The position numbers and the translations under genes were made by a program. A stretch of DNA of 64,000 bases from Seriola aureovittata (Eukaryota > Chordata > Actinopteri > Carangiformes > Carangidae). The first letter of the stretch is position 1. Every line of letters starts with the position of its first letter. The stretch lies in assembly GCF_021018895.1 (NCBI RefSeq), contig NC_079366.1, positions 28,172,770 to 28,236,769 of the forward strand, given 5' to 3'. Below the pieces are notes generated by a model. It was not told the origin of the DNA, ran no database searches, and saw nothing but the letters and a program-made list of their open reading frames with translations. Shown here one piece after another: positions 11,376 to 23,676 of the stretch.

Positions 11376-12206
11376 GTTACTGATGCATAGACTTCAGCAG
11401 CTGCCAAGCTTCCTTCTCTCTCCACCTCCTTCTCCCTCTATCTCTCTCCTTGCGTTTTATTAAGCCATTTCTCATTTTGCTGACTACATTACTGTCGTAT
11501 CTCTCCCACAATGCCCCCCTGCTCCGGTGCCATCACCCTTAAGGCTCCAAATCCTCAGAGTTAAGGCATAAGTATATTTACCCTTTTATAAAACTGATAA
11601 AACAAATATGAAAGATCAAAACTCCTCTGGGTTTACTAAAACCACATCATACTAAACTCAAGGAAGGATACAACAAACATTATACGTGATGAATAAGTGA
11701 AATAAGCTGCTAAAAAGGCCAAACACTGCACAGAATCACCTGAAAAGACCGCAGCAGTTTTGTTGTTTTTCGAAGTGGCCTGGTGCGTTTTATCAGATTT
11801 CTGTGTTTTACGGCTTAATTTTGTGCAGGCGGCAAATAGAAAGAAACTGGATAAAACCAGATGAAATTTGAGTTTACAGTATTTCTGTGATGATAGCAGG
11901 AAAAAACTATGTATCTTCAGCACGACTTACAATAACCTTTGGGGCAGTAAAAAGAGCATCCAAGTGGCTTTAACACCTCCTTAACACAGTCTGACTTTTG
12001 CGGGGGATAATTCTGAACTTGAACGCTTAAAAATGACAAACTCTAGTTTACAAGTTTCCATGGGGATCATGTGTGGGACTATTTCTTGGCTGAGCGTAGT
12101 GATTTTCTGGAGTCTCTTTCCTATCCACCGATTATGGACATACATCGTTTTCAACCATTGCTTATTTTCCATTACCAAGATCCTTATATATGATCATTTT
12201 ATATCT
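11376..12206. other. unassigned DNA
   Basis: Includes a short pyrimidine-rich segment near 11410-11455. No gene or repeat family recognised. Confidence 0.45.
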
Positions 12207-12445
12207 GTAAAGATTCTCAGTTATCCACGTCAAGTATATCCATAAGTACAAAGTCAAGGAAATCTTGAGTTTCTTTATATTTTTGAGGACGTTTTGCTTC
12301 TTATACAAACGTTCTTTCAAACTGAAGAGGCGTTCTTGAACTGATAAGAAGCCTTTTGCTGAGAGGGATAATATCTTCAGGAATCTACGACAAGTCAAAG
12401 TCCAGCTGCCCTTGACTGTGCACTTCATGACATACAGAAAGACTT
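12207..12445. repeat. decayed dispersed repeat remnant
   Basis: The sequence has imperfect dyad symmetry: GACGTTTTGCTTCTTATA and a GATAAGAAGCC block lie on either side of a GAAGAGG segment. I recall a common fish repeat with this arrangement. No second copy was found in the window, and its class is uncertain. Confidence 0.35.
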
Positions 12446-13715
12446 TTAAAAGTTGACATTGAAGATTCATTGCATGAATTCTCAGTGAAAACATTCAGCA
12501 CTCTTGTCTGACAGCAGTATTGAAATTCTATCATAAACGGATGTCTTACTGATGCTTACTCCTCGTAACAAAGAGCCGCTGGTTACAGTCACCAGACTTT
12601 ATGGCACCAAGACTGTGGTGAAAGATTGTTTTGTTTAATCAGCTTTTAGCCAGAAATGAGTACAAAGAAAGTGCATTTTAAAAACTTCATCACAAAATAA
12701 ATCACGGCAGGCAGACACTCCAGAGAAGATGCAAAAATCAAAGGGGTCACATGACTGAAGCAAGCTGCTCAAATCGAGAGTATTTTTTTATTTTTATTTT
12801 TTTGTCATTCTACATGTGTTGCTTCAAATGGAATTAAATTAAATCAAACCTGAATCAGCTCCGTTAGTCTGACTGTGACTGTTCCAGTCTTATTTGCACT
12901 GCAGAGGAAATCACCTCTTTGTGTGTTTAACTGATTATGCCTCTTGTGTAAGATGCAGGCGGGTGGCCAACTCCACTCAAAGTCAGGCTTTGTATTGCTG
13001 TTCTCTATAATATCAGATTTTGACATTGACACCCTACGGATATATTAGGACAGACATACGATCCCTTGCATGGGCAAACTAATACATACACATTGATAAA
13101 ATCTCATAACATTAATCTCATGCTGGTGTAAAACAACCCGCCCTGGCAGCCACTTCACTAATGCTTCAAATCAGAGGCTTCTGCCGCATTCTCAGTCTCG
13201 TGACCCTCATTTTTCCCCTATAATGTCTCCTTTCATGAATTATAATGTGATATCTGTATGACAGCACCAGAGATGGAAATTTCCATTGGCTAGAATAAAC
13301 AGTATTGGGGTTTTTTTGTTTGTTTCTTTTTGTATTTTGGAAAAAGATTACAATATCTGACATGTGATGTGGTTCTTGTGACACGTTTGAGTGGGTGCAT
13401 TGATGGAAGAGCAGCTATCATTTATATGAATAGACTATAGGTTCAAGATGTAAATGAGCTACTGAGAGGTTCTTACAGAGAACAGGGGGGCGGGCATTTC
13501 CTGCCTCGAGTCCTCTCCAGATGAACAACTCACACAGAAGAGATAACAGGAATAACAAAAGCCTTCCATGGCAACGTGCACCACGAGTAACAGCGGTCGC
13601 ACGCCATGAATATTAAGCACCGCTATCACAAATTGGAATACATACATAGATATCAGGAAGACATATGCAACCGTATTGTGTGTTTCGGGGGGGTGGGGAA
13701 GACACTTGAAGAACG
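12446..13715. other. AT-rich DNA, no gene seen
   Basis: A T-rich run lies at 12781-12803. No gene, RNA or repeat family was recognised. Confidence 0.45.
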
Positions 13716-13723
13716 CCCCCCCC

Positions 13724-13781
<58 letters not shown>
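13716..13781 (+). repeat. compound (C)11(AC)n microsatellite
   Basis: Eleven C residues run straight into about 27 AC units. First of three arrays with starts spaced 154 and 163 bases apart. Confidence 0.95.
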
Positions 13782-13782
<1 letters not shown>

Positions 13783-13869
13783 CCACTGAGACAGATTACA
13801 CAGCAGAGGCTTATACTTGCAATGTTTCACTTACAGCTGCAGTCACATGTTGGCACATCACATGAACAA

Positions 13870-13885
13870 CCCCCCCCCCCCCCCA

Positions 13886-13930
<45 letters not shown>
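13870..13930 (+). repeat. compound (C)15(AC)n microsatellite
   Basis: Fifteen C residues, then AG, then about 22 AC units. It repeats the C-run-plus-AC layout of the preceding array, which suggests a shared origin or a shared slippage mechanism. Confidence 0.95.
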
Positions 13931-13935
<5 letters not shown>

Positions 13936-14026
13936 CCACTTTTCACCATTATAGTAAATGTCTGCTCAGGCGTGGTGGCATACACAACTGTCTTCTCTGC
14001 TTTGCTGTCACCACCCACATGCACAA

Positions 14027-14032
<6 letters not shown>

Positions 14033-14072
<40 letters not shown>
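14033..14072 (+). repeat. (AC)n microsatellite
   Basis: About 20 AC units after an ATAC-type lead-in, third in this cluster. A 173-codon open frame spanning all three arrays encodes Thr-His runs and is not a gene. Confidence 0.95.
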
Positions 14073-15343
14073 CAAACAGCCTGCGTACTTTAAGTCCATT
14101 ATGATGAATTACAAGCAGGCCATTTGAGAAATATAATCTTTTCTTATAACATAATCAGACAAACATCCCAACATTACGTTCAGTTTATTCTAACGTCCTT
14201 AAGCAGACAGCTGTCACATAACGTATTCAGCTCACTCAGGGTTTTTCTAAATTGTTTTTATTGCATCTCAGGCTCTGATTAGGATAGTTACCATGCACTC
14301 ACAATGTGTTTATACTGAAAGTACAACGCGTCGTCGTGCCTCATTAGCACCACTTCAGCTGAAGTGAGACTGGGTGGGATTTTAACGGCAGAGACGTTTT
14401 TTCCCACATCGCTCACTTGTTTTTCTTGGACCTGCGTCTTTTTATTCACCTAAACAAGAGACTCCCGCTGCTACTGAATCAATGCCACCGTGCACAGAAT
14501 GGCGTCTATTCTTGATCCAATACAGATGATACAGATGTGGCCATTTGAGATGCATTGTTTCTATTTTTGCAGACGATGGTTGTATGTTTATTACATGCAG
14601 CTAGAGCTGATGCAGTCTAATACAACAGTCCTCTCCTGTTGTCTCTGTAGATTTATGAAGTAGACTGAAGCAGAAATAGAGTGACAGGTGAAGTTGAAAT
14701 GTTTTCAAACACGGACACATCCTCATGTCAATTTGTGCCAAGCACGACAAACTGAGCCGCCAAATTAAATGTGTTTTCATGTCAGGAGTTTTGTATATTA
14801 CAAATGGAACTACAGTTTCTAGTCAAGTTGCAGGAAATATGTTCACAATCTGTTCCTGTTCTGCTCCTGAGTTTATTGTGTGTCTTTTTTTTTTTATAAA
14901 TAACAAAAACATAACATGACCGACAGAAAAAAGAGACAAAAAAAACAACAATTGTACATATAAATAAACATAAACACCCAACATATGTCATCACAGCCAG
15001 ATGTCCAAGAGGCTTAAACATCTAGATTTCATTATTATGTAGAAGAAAATAAGAAGAAAAAATAAAGAAAAAAAATAAAATACATGTCTGCATCTTGAGT
15101 TTTTTACCCTTGAGGTTATTTTAATTCTCACCAGCCTTCAACTTCAATAAACCTTTCCCATCTTTCCCTACACTTTTTAAAAGTCATCATTTCTTTTTGC
15201 AATATGTCCCTCCAAAGTAAAATGATGTTTAATAAACATTATAAAGGGGTTGATGTTCAAGGAACCATTATCGGCACCTTAAAAAATAAACCGCCTCCCT
15301 AATAGAATGATTAGGTTAATAATGTAACCCTCTGTCCCCGTCT
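14073..15343. other. unassigned DNA with an A-rich segment
   Basis: The region is unremarkable apart from an A-rich segment at about 14890-15080. No gene or RNA seen. Confidence 0.4.
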
Positions 15344-15706
15344 CCGTTCCCGAGTTACAGCGTTGAATAATGGCCAGACGTGTTTTTACAGAACATTATG
15401 ATGTCACAGTGATGTTGACCTTTGACCATTTGGATATAAAATGCCATCACTTCATTTCATCCTACAAAATATTTGTGTTAAACCGAGTCTTAACTTGAGT
15501 ATGAATTCTTGAGTTAAGGCCAAAAAACATGTTTTGTGAGCTTGGCGTGACTTTGACCTTTGACCACCAAAATCTAAGCAGTTCATCCTTGAGTCCAAGT
15601 GAAACTTTGTACAAAATTTGAAAAATTCCCTGAAGGCGTTACCGAGATATTATGTTCATAAGATTTGGACGGACAAATGGACGATGCCTCCAGCCGCAGC
15701 TGTATA
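15344..15706 (+). repeat. dispersed repeat family D, copy 1
   Basis: Shares GAGTTACAGCGTTGA, GACCATTTGGATATAAAATG and TGACCTTTGACCACCAA with 48224-48745. It carries TGACCT-T-TGACCA (DR1 nuclear-receptor layout) at 15416-15428 and 15554-15566. A tail with GGACGGACAAATGGAC ends the unit. I recall similar non-coding repeats in many fish, but I cannot name the class. Confidence 0.75.
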
Positions 15707-15763
15707 GACATAAAAATAAAATAACAAAGTAAGTGGCAGAGAGAACGTAATATCACTTTAGGT

Positions 15764-16131
15764 GAGTCTCAATTCAGGGGCCGCATCCTTCGAAGGCTGC
15801 TTTTGAAACAGGATGCGTCACAGTGAGACAACAAGGCTGTCCCGTTTCAAAGGCTCCTTTTAAACGCGGTCTACAAAATGTGTCCTTCTTTTCCTGGGAA
15901 ATGAAGGATCCAGTGGGTGGATCCTTCATGGCCCAACCTATCCCAAGATTCATTGCACGCCGGTGATGAATCAGTTTCCAAAAAGAGAATATAGCTGACT
16001 CCTGCAAATCAAACAGCAGCTGAGGATAAATGGGAAACCCTCCGTAGTCCAGACCGTCTCATTTTGTGTCGGCCTTCGCCGTCTAAGCGGTCTTTGCAGG
16101 TCACGCCTTCGCAGAGCTCTGAGTTGGGACA
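15764..16131 (+). mobile_element. dispersed repeat family E, copy 1 (MITE-like)
   Basis: The ends are imperfectly inverted: GAGTCTCAATTCAGGGG on the left, and GTCCCAACTCAG on the right when read on the minus strand. A second copy in the opposite orientation lies at 29231-29658. A perfect 12-bp inverted repeat, ATGAAGGATCCA and its complement around a 5-base loop, lies at 15901-15929. No protein is encoded. It is a non-autonomous DNA transposon by structure, superfamily unknown. Confidence 0.7.
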
Positions 16132-16640
16132 CAGGCCACAGCTCCCAATGCTTCAATCCCAAACACAGGTGAACATAATAAGCACCAGGCAGAGAATGTC
16201 TAGTGGCATGTTGTCACCAATTATGAAAATCTTTTCGATATGTCTGTGCCCAGGTGATCTGATGAACAGTATACGAGTGAAACTCTACGCTGGGCTTTAA
16301 TAAAAGGAACCTCTGAGACACGCCATTGACCACGAGTGGTTGTATCTGAGCTCTTAAACTCTCTTGATCTTTTGTGTTTTTATTGGCATGATTTGGTTAC
16401 CCTGGAGAATTCAATCTGATAAAATCATTTATCTTCAACATTTTCCCCCCTGCTGGTTTCCAAATATTGCATTTTCCCAAGCAGTGGCGGTGGTGTTCTT
16501 GCTGAGGCAGCACTTACAAAAATCAAATCTGAGTTTATCTGCGCAACATGAGCCTTAAAAAAAATATTTTATCTCCCTCCCAGCAGAAGGTGTGAACACA
16601 CTGTTAATATGCCCAATTTACTGCACTTCCCACAATCCCT
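16132..16640. other. unassigned DNA
   Basis: No gene or repeat recognised. Confidence 0.4.
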
Positions 16641-17060
16641 CTGTCGGGAGAGGAGCGGGGTCCAGTTATGTAACTTCGCAACACTTTTCAGCAGCTTTTG
16701 ACTTCTCACGCTCTCCTCGACCACCCCCCCTCACTTCTCACTACTCCGCTCGCTTCTCATCCTTTTATCCGCCTCGCTCTCCGTGTCCCTCACGTTTGTT
16801 CTCTATCTCTGGCTCTTTCTCAAGTCATCCTCAGAATCTCTCTCTCTCTCTTTCCATCTCACCCAGCCTCCCCCCTTCCGCTATTGTGGCTTCACGCCTC
16901 ATTGCTGCCACAAATCTTTCACAGCTATGCTCTTTCTTGACTTTTCTCCACCGTCTCTCATCCTCTTTCTGTTGCATCTCCTTCATCTTCCCTATCTCTA
17001 ATCTCCATCTATCCTCCCGTCTCTCCTCCATTCGGTTCAAAGGTTACACTCTATAGACTG
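16641..17060 (-). repeat. pyrimidine-rich tract
   Basis: About 400 bases of mostly C and T on the plus strand, purine-rich on the minus strand. Several overlapping Ser/Pro/Leu-rich open frames arise from composition alone. Confidence 0.7.
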
Positions 17061-17106
17061 TATAAATTTCCCCCTGCAATGAGAGGGACGACAGGACGGA
17101 CAGTCA

Positions 17107-17129
17107 CCCCCCCCCCCCCCCCCCCCCCC
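17107..17129 (+). repeat. C23 homopolymer
   Basis: Twenty-three C residues, then A and CCCC. G-quadruplex potential on the minus strand. The length may be uncertain in the assembly. Confidence 0.95.
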
Positions 17130-17925
17130 ACCCCAGTATCTTTTCTTTCTGCTTCACCCTTTGTTCTGCCTCCATCTCCAATCTCTTATCTCAGTGAACT
17201 CATTGCGTAGAACTGCAAGTTTATATTCTTTTAGCTTGTATATTGTGTTTATTTTGTATAGGAGTTGGATGTTTTCCTTATGTTCCTGAGATTTTCCGCT
17301 CTAGGGCTCTTCTCCAGGGATGGATTGTTGCCCGCTGCCTGTTATAACTTCTCCTGGCTTCCTGGACACTCTCTCTAATGGCCAATTACAAAATTAAAGC
17401 TATTGTATGTTTAGCTGATGAGAATTCTATTTTAGTGGCTTTTACAGTCGTCCAGAGCAAATTCAGTAATTGGAAGTGAAGTACTTAATGCCTTGATGTT
17501 AAAACAGGCTAAAACCTTTTTGTGGTAAAAGTCGTTTTGCACAAATTGGCTTTTTATTGGCCAGTATATAATTAATAAAACAAAGTAGAAGCGACATTGT
17601 AAAAATGTACTCCGGCTGTAAATCGTCACAGCTTCACTTTATTTGCCTGTAATTCTTTTTATATGAAAATGAGTTTGGTGAAAAACTCCATGATGCTCTG
17701 CTCAACAGAATACTGCAAAATCTATCCATGCAAAGACGGGCTGATATACCACTCGATTCTTCCTGCCCTTCACATCAGGACTGTTTCTTTTGATACGATG
17801 CTCTCGTACTTTCTTTGCTGGAGACTTTTACCTCTACACCCACCATTTCTCTATATTCTCTCTCGGCCCAGGGGCTGGTTTCATTGTGGGCCGAGGTCTG
17901 TCAGCTTTTTGATTGCCCGTCTCTT
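17130..17925. other. unassigned DNA
   Basis: No gene or repeat family recognised. The open frame starting at 17663 runs into the pyrimidine-rich tract and is not convincing. Confidence 0.4.
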
Positions 17926-18070
17926 CCCTTCCCTCACCCTCTCATCAGTCTCTCCGATCTCTCTCTCTCTCTCTCCCTCAGTCGCCTATTTTCCATTTCC
18001 CTGTACATTTGGAAAGCGTCAGCCCCCATCACATCTCCTCACCTCCTCCTCCTCCTCCTCCTCCTCCTCC
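17926..18070 (-). repeat. pyrimidine-rich tract ending in (CCT)n
   Basis: CT-rich sequence finishing in an uninterrupted CCT trinucleotide array at 18042-18070. Open frames in all three forward frames reflect this composition. Confidence 0.8.
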
Positions 18071-18129
18071 AGCTTCACTAAAAATGTGCACCGGCGGTTT
18101 TGAGTTTGAGAAATGACACTGGACCATAA

Positions 18130-18400
18130 ACCAGTTAGTCATGATTTCATACACAAGCTTAAACACAGATAAGGAGTTTTCTCTGCCACTGAACATGGCA
18201 GAAGGTGGTTTGACAAGAGCTGTTGCTTTCCACCTCTGGAGACAAGTGTTGGTGACAAAAGGAATGACGTTTGATGCCAAACATGTCTTCCAAACTAGTA
18301 GGCAAACAGCTGTTATTACTGATGTTGGTTACATAGAGATAGCAAAACTTACAAATAACTCCTTCAAGAAACAGAGAAACGTTCCCCATCCAGAAGATGA
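18130..18400 (-). mobile_element. TTAA-type MITE family B, copy 2 (diverged)
   Basis: On the minus strand it aligns with 8045-8385: a TTTGCTAT block, ACAGCTGTTT, TCATTCCTTTT and CACCAACACTTGTCTCCAGAG occur in the same order. The termini are eroded and no TTAA pair remains clear. Confidence 0.6.
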
Positions 18401-19059
18401 ATAGTCGGGTACAAGTAAGCAAAACACATTGTACGTGGAAGAGGAGCTTTAAGATGAAAGCCTTTGAAATCATCACTTCTAAGAAAGGAGGTGATAAAAA
18501 TCCCAATGTTTTGCAAAAAGAGACCAAATGAATGTTTAGCTGTTCTTTTTTAAGTGGCGGAAAAAAGTATTTTAAAAAAATTGTGATACAGGCTGTGTTT
18601 TCTTAATGAGCTTTTCTTTAGCTGTCAAATAAACTTTATTTTCTTTAATATTTCTGTTGTAAGTGTTCAGTATGGATCTGCTATAAAGAAAAATAATTGG
18701 ATTGAGGCCGGGACTGTGGGTAAAAAAGGACATCTGTAAAACACATTGAAGTATTTTAAAACAAGACGCCTTAGAAGCCAATTTTTGTCAACAACTACAC
18801 CCTGCTTTGATGTAAATATTCGATGCCTTTTTGCATTACTTTTTTGTTTCCTTTATTTTCCCGCAAAAAAAAAAATCTTTACACACAAATGCACATCCTC
18901 TGATCAAGCTCAAACACGACGTCGTTTTTTCCATTTCCCTAACTACTGCTCCTTCATTTTTCCTCCATCTCTTTTGTCTCAGCAGCTATGATTAAGGCAG
19001 CACCCACCACTTCATTAGCCAAGGAGGACCTGTTGGATACATTCACACGTCAAACACTA
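18401..19059. other. unassigned DNA
   Basis: AT-rich with short A and T runs. No gene seen. Confidence 0.4.
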
Positions 19060-19380
19060 TGGAGGGAGAGGGCAAGTGACACAGATTGGGCAAGAGAAAA
19101 GCAGAACTACAGAGAAAGAATGAGAAGAAAAGTCTGTAAGACAAAATAAGTCTGAAAACCAGAGGAGACAGTTAAGACAGTGCGTGGGAGAAACAGAGTG
19201 ATGGTCATAGGGAGGGTAAAAATTCATAGACAAGTGGGAGAAAAAAACAGAATAAAAGATGGGAGTATGGCAGCGATGGAGGAGGAGGAGGTTGATCGAG
19301 AGAGTGGAACAGAGAAAAGTTGTAAATTGGCTGAAGGAGAGAACGGATGGATGAACGATGTGCAAAGTCTCCAAAAGTAG
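19060..19380 (+). repeat. GA-rich tract
   Basis: Purine-rich on the plus strand, including GGAGGAGGAGG near 19277. The minus-strand frames are Ser/Leu/Phe-rich composition artefacts. Confidence 0.65.
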
Positions 19381-22229
19381 TGAGGGCCAGAAACACCCCG
19401 GTCTAAAACCAAAAATCGCTGTTCAAATGAGCATTAAGCTACTTCAGTTAATGGATTTAAGATCTAAGCGGCAGTTTTGAGGCCTTTCTACACAGAAGGT
19501 GCTTCAGTCACATCTCGGTCGTCTGTCTCGCAGATATTTGATCCGACGCGTATATAGTAATCAATACATCCATCCATACAGCTGGCATTTCACTACGTCT
19601 CTACTGCCTAGCCGTGACCTGAAGCGTATGTTTACACTTCAAGTCTATGTGGTTCCATTTTGTACATGTAACCACAGTGAGTGTGTGCTGGGCTCTGAGC
19701 ACCCAGTGCCTCCTGTCTGGAAACCGATGGAGGCCTGAAGCTGCTGGCAATATCTCAATTTCACTACATTTCCAGTGTCGACTCAATGATGTAAATGTAG
19801 TTCAATGTTCATTATACTGCAAAGTGTCCAGCAATGAGAGAGACGAGCTCTGTGTCTCCGTACACAGGAGCACACAGACTATTGACTCCTACTATTACTG
19901 TTACCACAGATTTCAAATACAATGTTTTGAACAGATCCTCTCATGAAAAACAGTTTTATGTGAAATCATCAAAATCAACAACTTACCAACTTGTACAACA
20001 TATGTAAAACTCACTGCTGATTTCATAGATATATTGTTACAAAAAGCAGATTACAGGGGACAATGGGTTGAGCATTTATTGTGCCTGGCACATAGGTGCT
20101 CACGTGAGTCGGCCGGCTGCAGTAACTGAGGTAAAATATAGGCTGCTTTGTCTATAACTACTAGTAATCATTTCCCCCAGCTCAGCTGAAGCAACATTAG
20201 CTGCTGCTGATAGCTGTGTAAAGGTCATTAAGTGCCCTTTTAAAGATTTAGTGTAGCATTTCAACATATACTTGAATATAAATGTTTAACCTTAATATTT
20301 AGATGATAGAAAAGCAAAGATTACTCAGCGAATTGTACTCAACCTTCTTTTTCCTTTCTTAAAGGTTTCTTTAGTCGTAAATGACAGCGGTGAGTAAATC
20401 AAGGAGTTTTGCTTCTGCTTTTGTAATATGGATTCTGTACGCCCTGACTATTTATATATCATATCATAATGACTCATCATACAGTATATATCAACCTTTT
20501 TATTTCATTAAAAATGATATGAGAATATGCCATAGGCCTTGAGGGAACCTTGTGAATGGTGTGGTGTAATGAACTTGTTTGGTTTGGTCCATGGCAGGCT
20601 GTAGTAAGGTGGCTTTCATCAATATAAACTGAGGGCTGATGATGCTCTGTGGTATCACTAAATTTGCTTTGGATAATTATACACCTCACTGCCCAAATCT
20701 CATTTTAACCCCTGGATAGTAGCAATATTGCTACTCCTCCACAGCACACAGCGTAGAGCGTACCTGTGGGGGTCTGATAGGTTTGCTGATTAACTCCAGA
20801 AATCAGTGATTACCTTACCAGCTGGTTAAATGTCTGACTTTCAAACACCACTGCTGTGTACTCTGTTGTAGAAAAAGAACACCCTGGATGTAATGTAAGT
20901 TAATTGTTTGCCTTCTGGATTTGATTTCTCTCCCAATCTAGCCTGTAAACGTAATGCTTTGTGGCATACAACTGTCGGCATCTTGGAGCTTCCCCACCTC
21001 CAACCACAATCGTAACTCAGGCTTGGCATGGCCTCCATATATGGATTAGACCCTGCATATTATGGAGTCAGCTAAGGCCAATTAGCTAGCTTACTTGCCT
21101 TTGATGTAAAACTGTGACAGGATTGTTTAGGTCAATTACAGGCCACTGTACCTCAAACAGACCAGTGAAGACAGAAGCTGCTGTTGTTGCAATACTGACT
21201 GCCAAAAGATGTCAAGGTTGACCTAACGCTTCTTTAATAACTGCTTCGACTCCAGCTAAACTGAATTCAGCAGGAGCTCTCACAATTACCGGTATAATTA
21301 CAGACCCAGGCAGTGGGCCAATGTTACACTAAGGGAATACAGGGTGTTATCCAAATTATCAAGCAAAACGTAGCCGCAATTATTCTTTTTTAAACACTTT
21401 TCTGTGGAAGGGAAAGATCCAGTGGGAGCTAGCTGCTTCATCCAACGAAAAGAAGCAAGTATACATGAACATGTGTGTGTATGAGCTTACCTGTGTGCAG
21501 ACAAGCACCTGGGTTTGACAGCATTTGGTAACACCTGGCCTCCCACCAGCAGAGCAAGTACTGACCACCTGCAGCAGAGAAGAGAAAATAACAGTCAGTG
21601 AGGCGGGAGCTGAAATAGATCACAGGCAGAGTTAAATAAATGGGTCTTGAGTTTGGAACCAGTGGGACTCTGGTGTCCACAAAAGGGCAGGCTGCACATT
21701 CATCAGAAAAATAAGAACTTAAAAAGTTTGACTTCAGACTTTATGTTCACATAGTGCACGGTGATGTACGCTTTCTCCCTTCTTCATGGATAGGAAGGGA
21801 GGTGGGCTGCAGACGAACAGAGGGAAGATGGATGGTTGACTGTCAGCCGTCCCCTGTTGAAAAGGCTGACCAGAGAAATGGCTGCAAGACTACAAGTCCT
21901 AAAACTCGCATCAGTCACGGTGCAACTTTCCGTTTACTAAACAACCCGGTTACCCAAGTGTAGGTAATACTCTGAAAGGTTTGCATAGAAATATTACATT
22001 TTGACTCTTTATCAGCGATTGTTAACTTAATATTTTTGAAAGTTAATAGTTGTGAAAGTCCACCACTGCACAGAATGTGGCATGTTTTAATGTTTATGCG
22101 AACAGTAATAGCAGTTCAATGAGGTGAGACTTCACTCTGGGTCAACAAATACACCTTTATTGCCAATGTGCAAAACAAGAGAAGAAGAGTGAGGGATGTG
22201 AGAGTCTTTGGCGATTAGACAAGAGGCAG
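19381..22229. other. apparently single-copy DNA, no gene seen
   Basis: Nearly 3 kb with no recognised repeat, microsatellite or gene. A few AT-rich patches, for example CAATTAGCTAGC near 21078, hold TAAT-type cores. No claim of function is made. Confidence 0.45.
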
Positions 22230-22586
22230 AAGAGAGGCTCTGAGTGTCTCGTCTGATTGGCTGGCTGTTTTCAGAGTGGTCCAATAAAGGATATAGCAGA
22301 TTTCAATTCAAAACACTCAGAGAAACCAGATCCGTCAAGGTTGGATGGTGGGTCCAGGTGCACTGGGCTCATGGTATGACTGAGAGTGGTGACTGCTTTG
22401 CTGTGACATCACAAAGTTACAGGAAGTCCTGACGACTGGTTTTCAGGTGCAGTTACTGAATACAGGCTGTGTAAATTTCTCTGTGGACTGAGCGCTTTGA
22501 TACTTTCACAGTATTAATATAGAACCTAGACCTGATCTATAATCAAACAACACATTGACATACACCTTTATACAATATGGGATATC
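22230..22586 (-). mobile_element. dispersed repeat family A, copy 2 (inverted)
   Basis: Read on the minus strand, this follows copy 1 from the 5' end (a CCCATATTGTATA block) through GGTCTAG, CAGCCTGTATTCAGTAACTG and AGTCCTGTAACTT-type blocks to CAGAGCCTC. It lies 1.1 kb from copy 3 in opposite orientation. Confidence 0.75.
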
Positions 22587-23676
22587 AAGAAGAAGTTCAG
22601 TGAGAGAGCGAGAGAGAACCGTAAATAAATGAGGCATAAAGATTGAACTTAACTTCATTTTTTTTTTTTTTTTTGGAGTAATAAACACAAGGAAGTACAA
22701 GTTGGTAAACTGACCATCTTTATTACTGTACTTTGGGCCACTGCTCACCTGCCCACAGGTTGAATACCAGCTGGCAAATCAAAGGCGGTGTATGGAAAGG
22801 AATAACAATCAGGCTTCGCTTTCCTGAACTCCAGTGGAGCTGCTCATTAGAAAATTACAGAAAGCTACAGTTTCACTGAACAGCTTCTACATATATGTGT
22901 ATTACAAAAATTTAGTTGAGGTGACTGTTTTTAACTTCACTTATATAGGTTTTTCTGCCTTCATTAAAAACGTCCGCCTTAATTATGCCTTTTCCCCTTT
23001 AGTGCTGTTGATCTGGGCAGATGAGGACAACGTGTTAAAACAGTGCTACAGATTCTGTTCATGTTTCTTATTAGATGCAGCACAGTGGTACAAAGTTACA
23101 AAAGGTATTTTGGATAAAAGGAAATTAAAGCTGACATCAGATAGTGTGTAATTCTTCATGCTCTGAAAGCCTAAAACATCGAAGTCAACTGAGGGTAAAA
23201 CGCAAATCTGGACTGCAGCTGATTTTCATCCGTTTCCTCCTGTGCTTCTCGCTGGTTTTAAAATCCTGACCAACTGTTGCTTGTAAGTCAATCAAGCTTA
23301 ACTTGAGTTACAAGAAATGGAATCAGATTGAGTTCTACTCTTCCTCACTGTGAAAATGTCAGAGCAGGCAGGGATGACAGGTTAACAAACCTCTGCCCGA
23401 TAAATGAGTGACTTGTGAGTCCGCATGACCTTTGTTTACAGGCTTTGTTTTAATGGCTGCGCCCCACAAATCCAGACCGGCATAATCTAAATTCTACACA
23501 TGAAGCGACATACGCTGTTTGTGCCAACCTGAACTGATGAGTTGAGTGTCAGGAAAGCAAAATGCCTCATGTGCCAACTGGGAGTCATTAGTAAGTTGCA
23601 GGTCAAAACACATTGAGGTCAGCAGGCTAAAATTTGGACGAGATGTGAGATTTTTTTTTCCAATATCTAGGTTTCT
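22587..23676. other. spacer between inverted family-A copies
   Basis: Contains a T17 run at 22658-22674 and otherwise ordinary sequence. An open frame at 22834-23151 has no recognisable domain. Confidence 0.4.

Noticed and set aside
12162..12494. 110-codon minus-strand frame rich in Leu/Lys
   Set aside because: Coincides with a decayed dispersed repeat. I could not tie the peptide to a known protein.
13716..14072. CRISPR-like regular spacing of repeats
   Set aside because: The repeats are simple AC arrays in eukaryotic DNA, without a 25-40 base non-trivial repeat or equal spacers.
13606..14127. 173-codon open frame across AC arrays
   Set aside because: Made of Thr-His repeats from (AC)n. 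The reverse strand is equally open with Cys-Val repeats.
14890..15240. possible 3' UTR or LINE tail (A-rich with AATAAA-like sites)
   Set aside because: AATAAA is expected by chance in A-rich sequence, and no coding region lies upstream.
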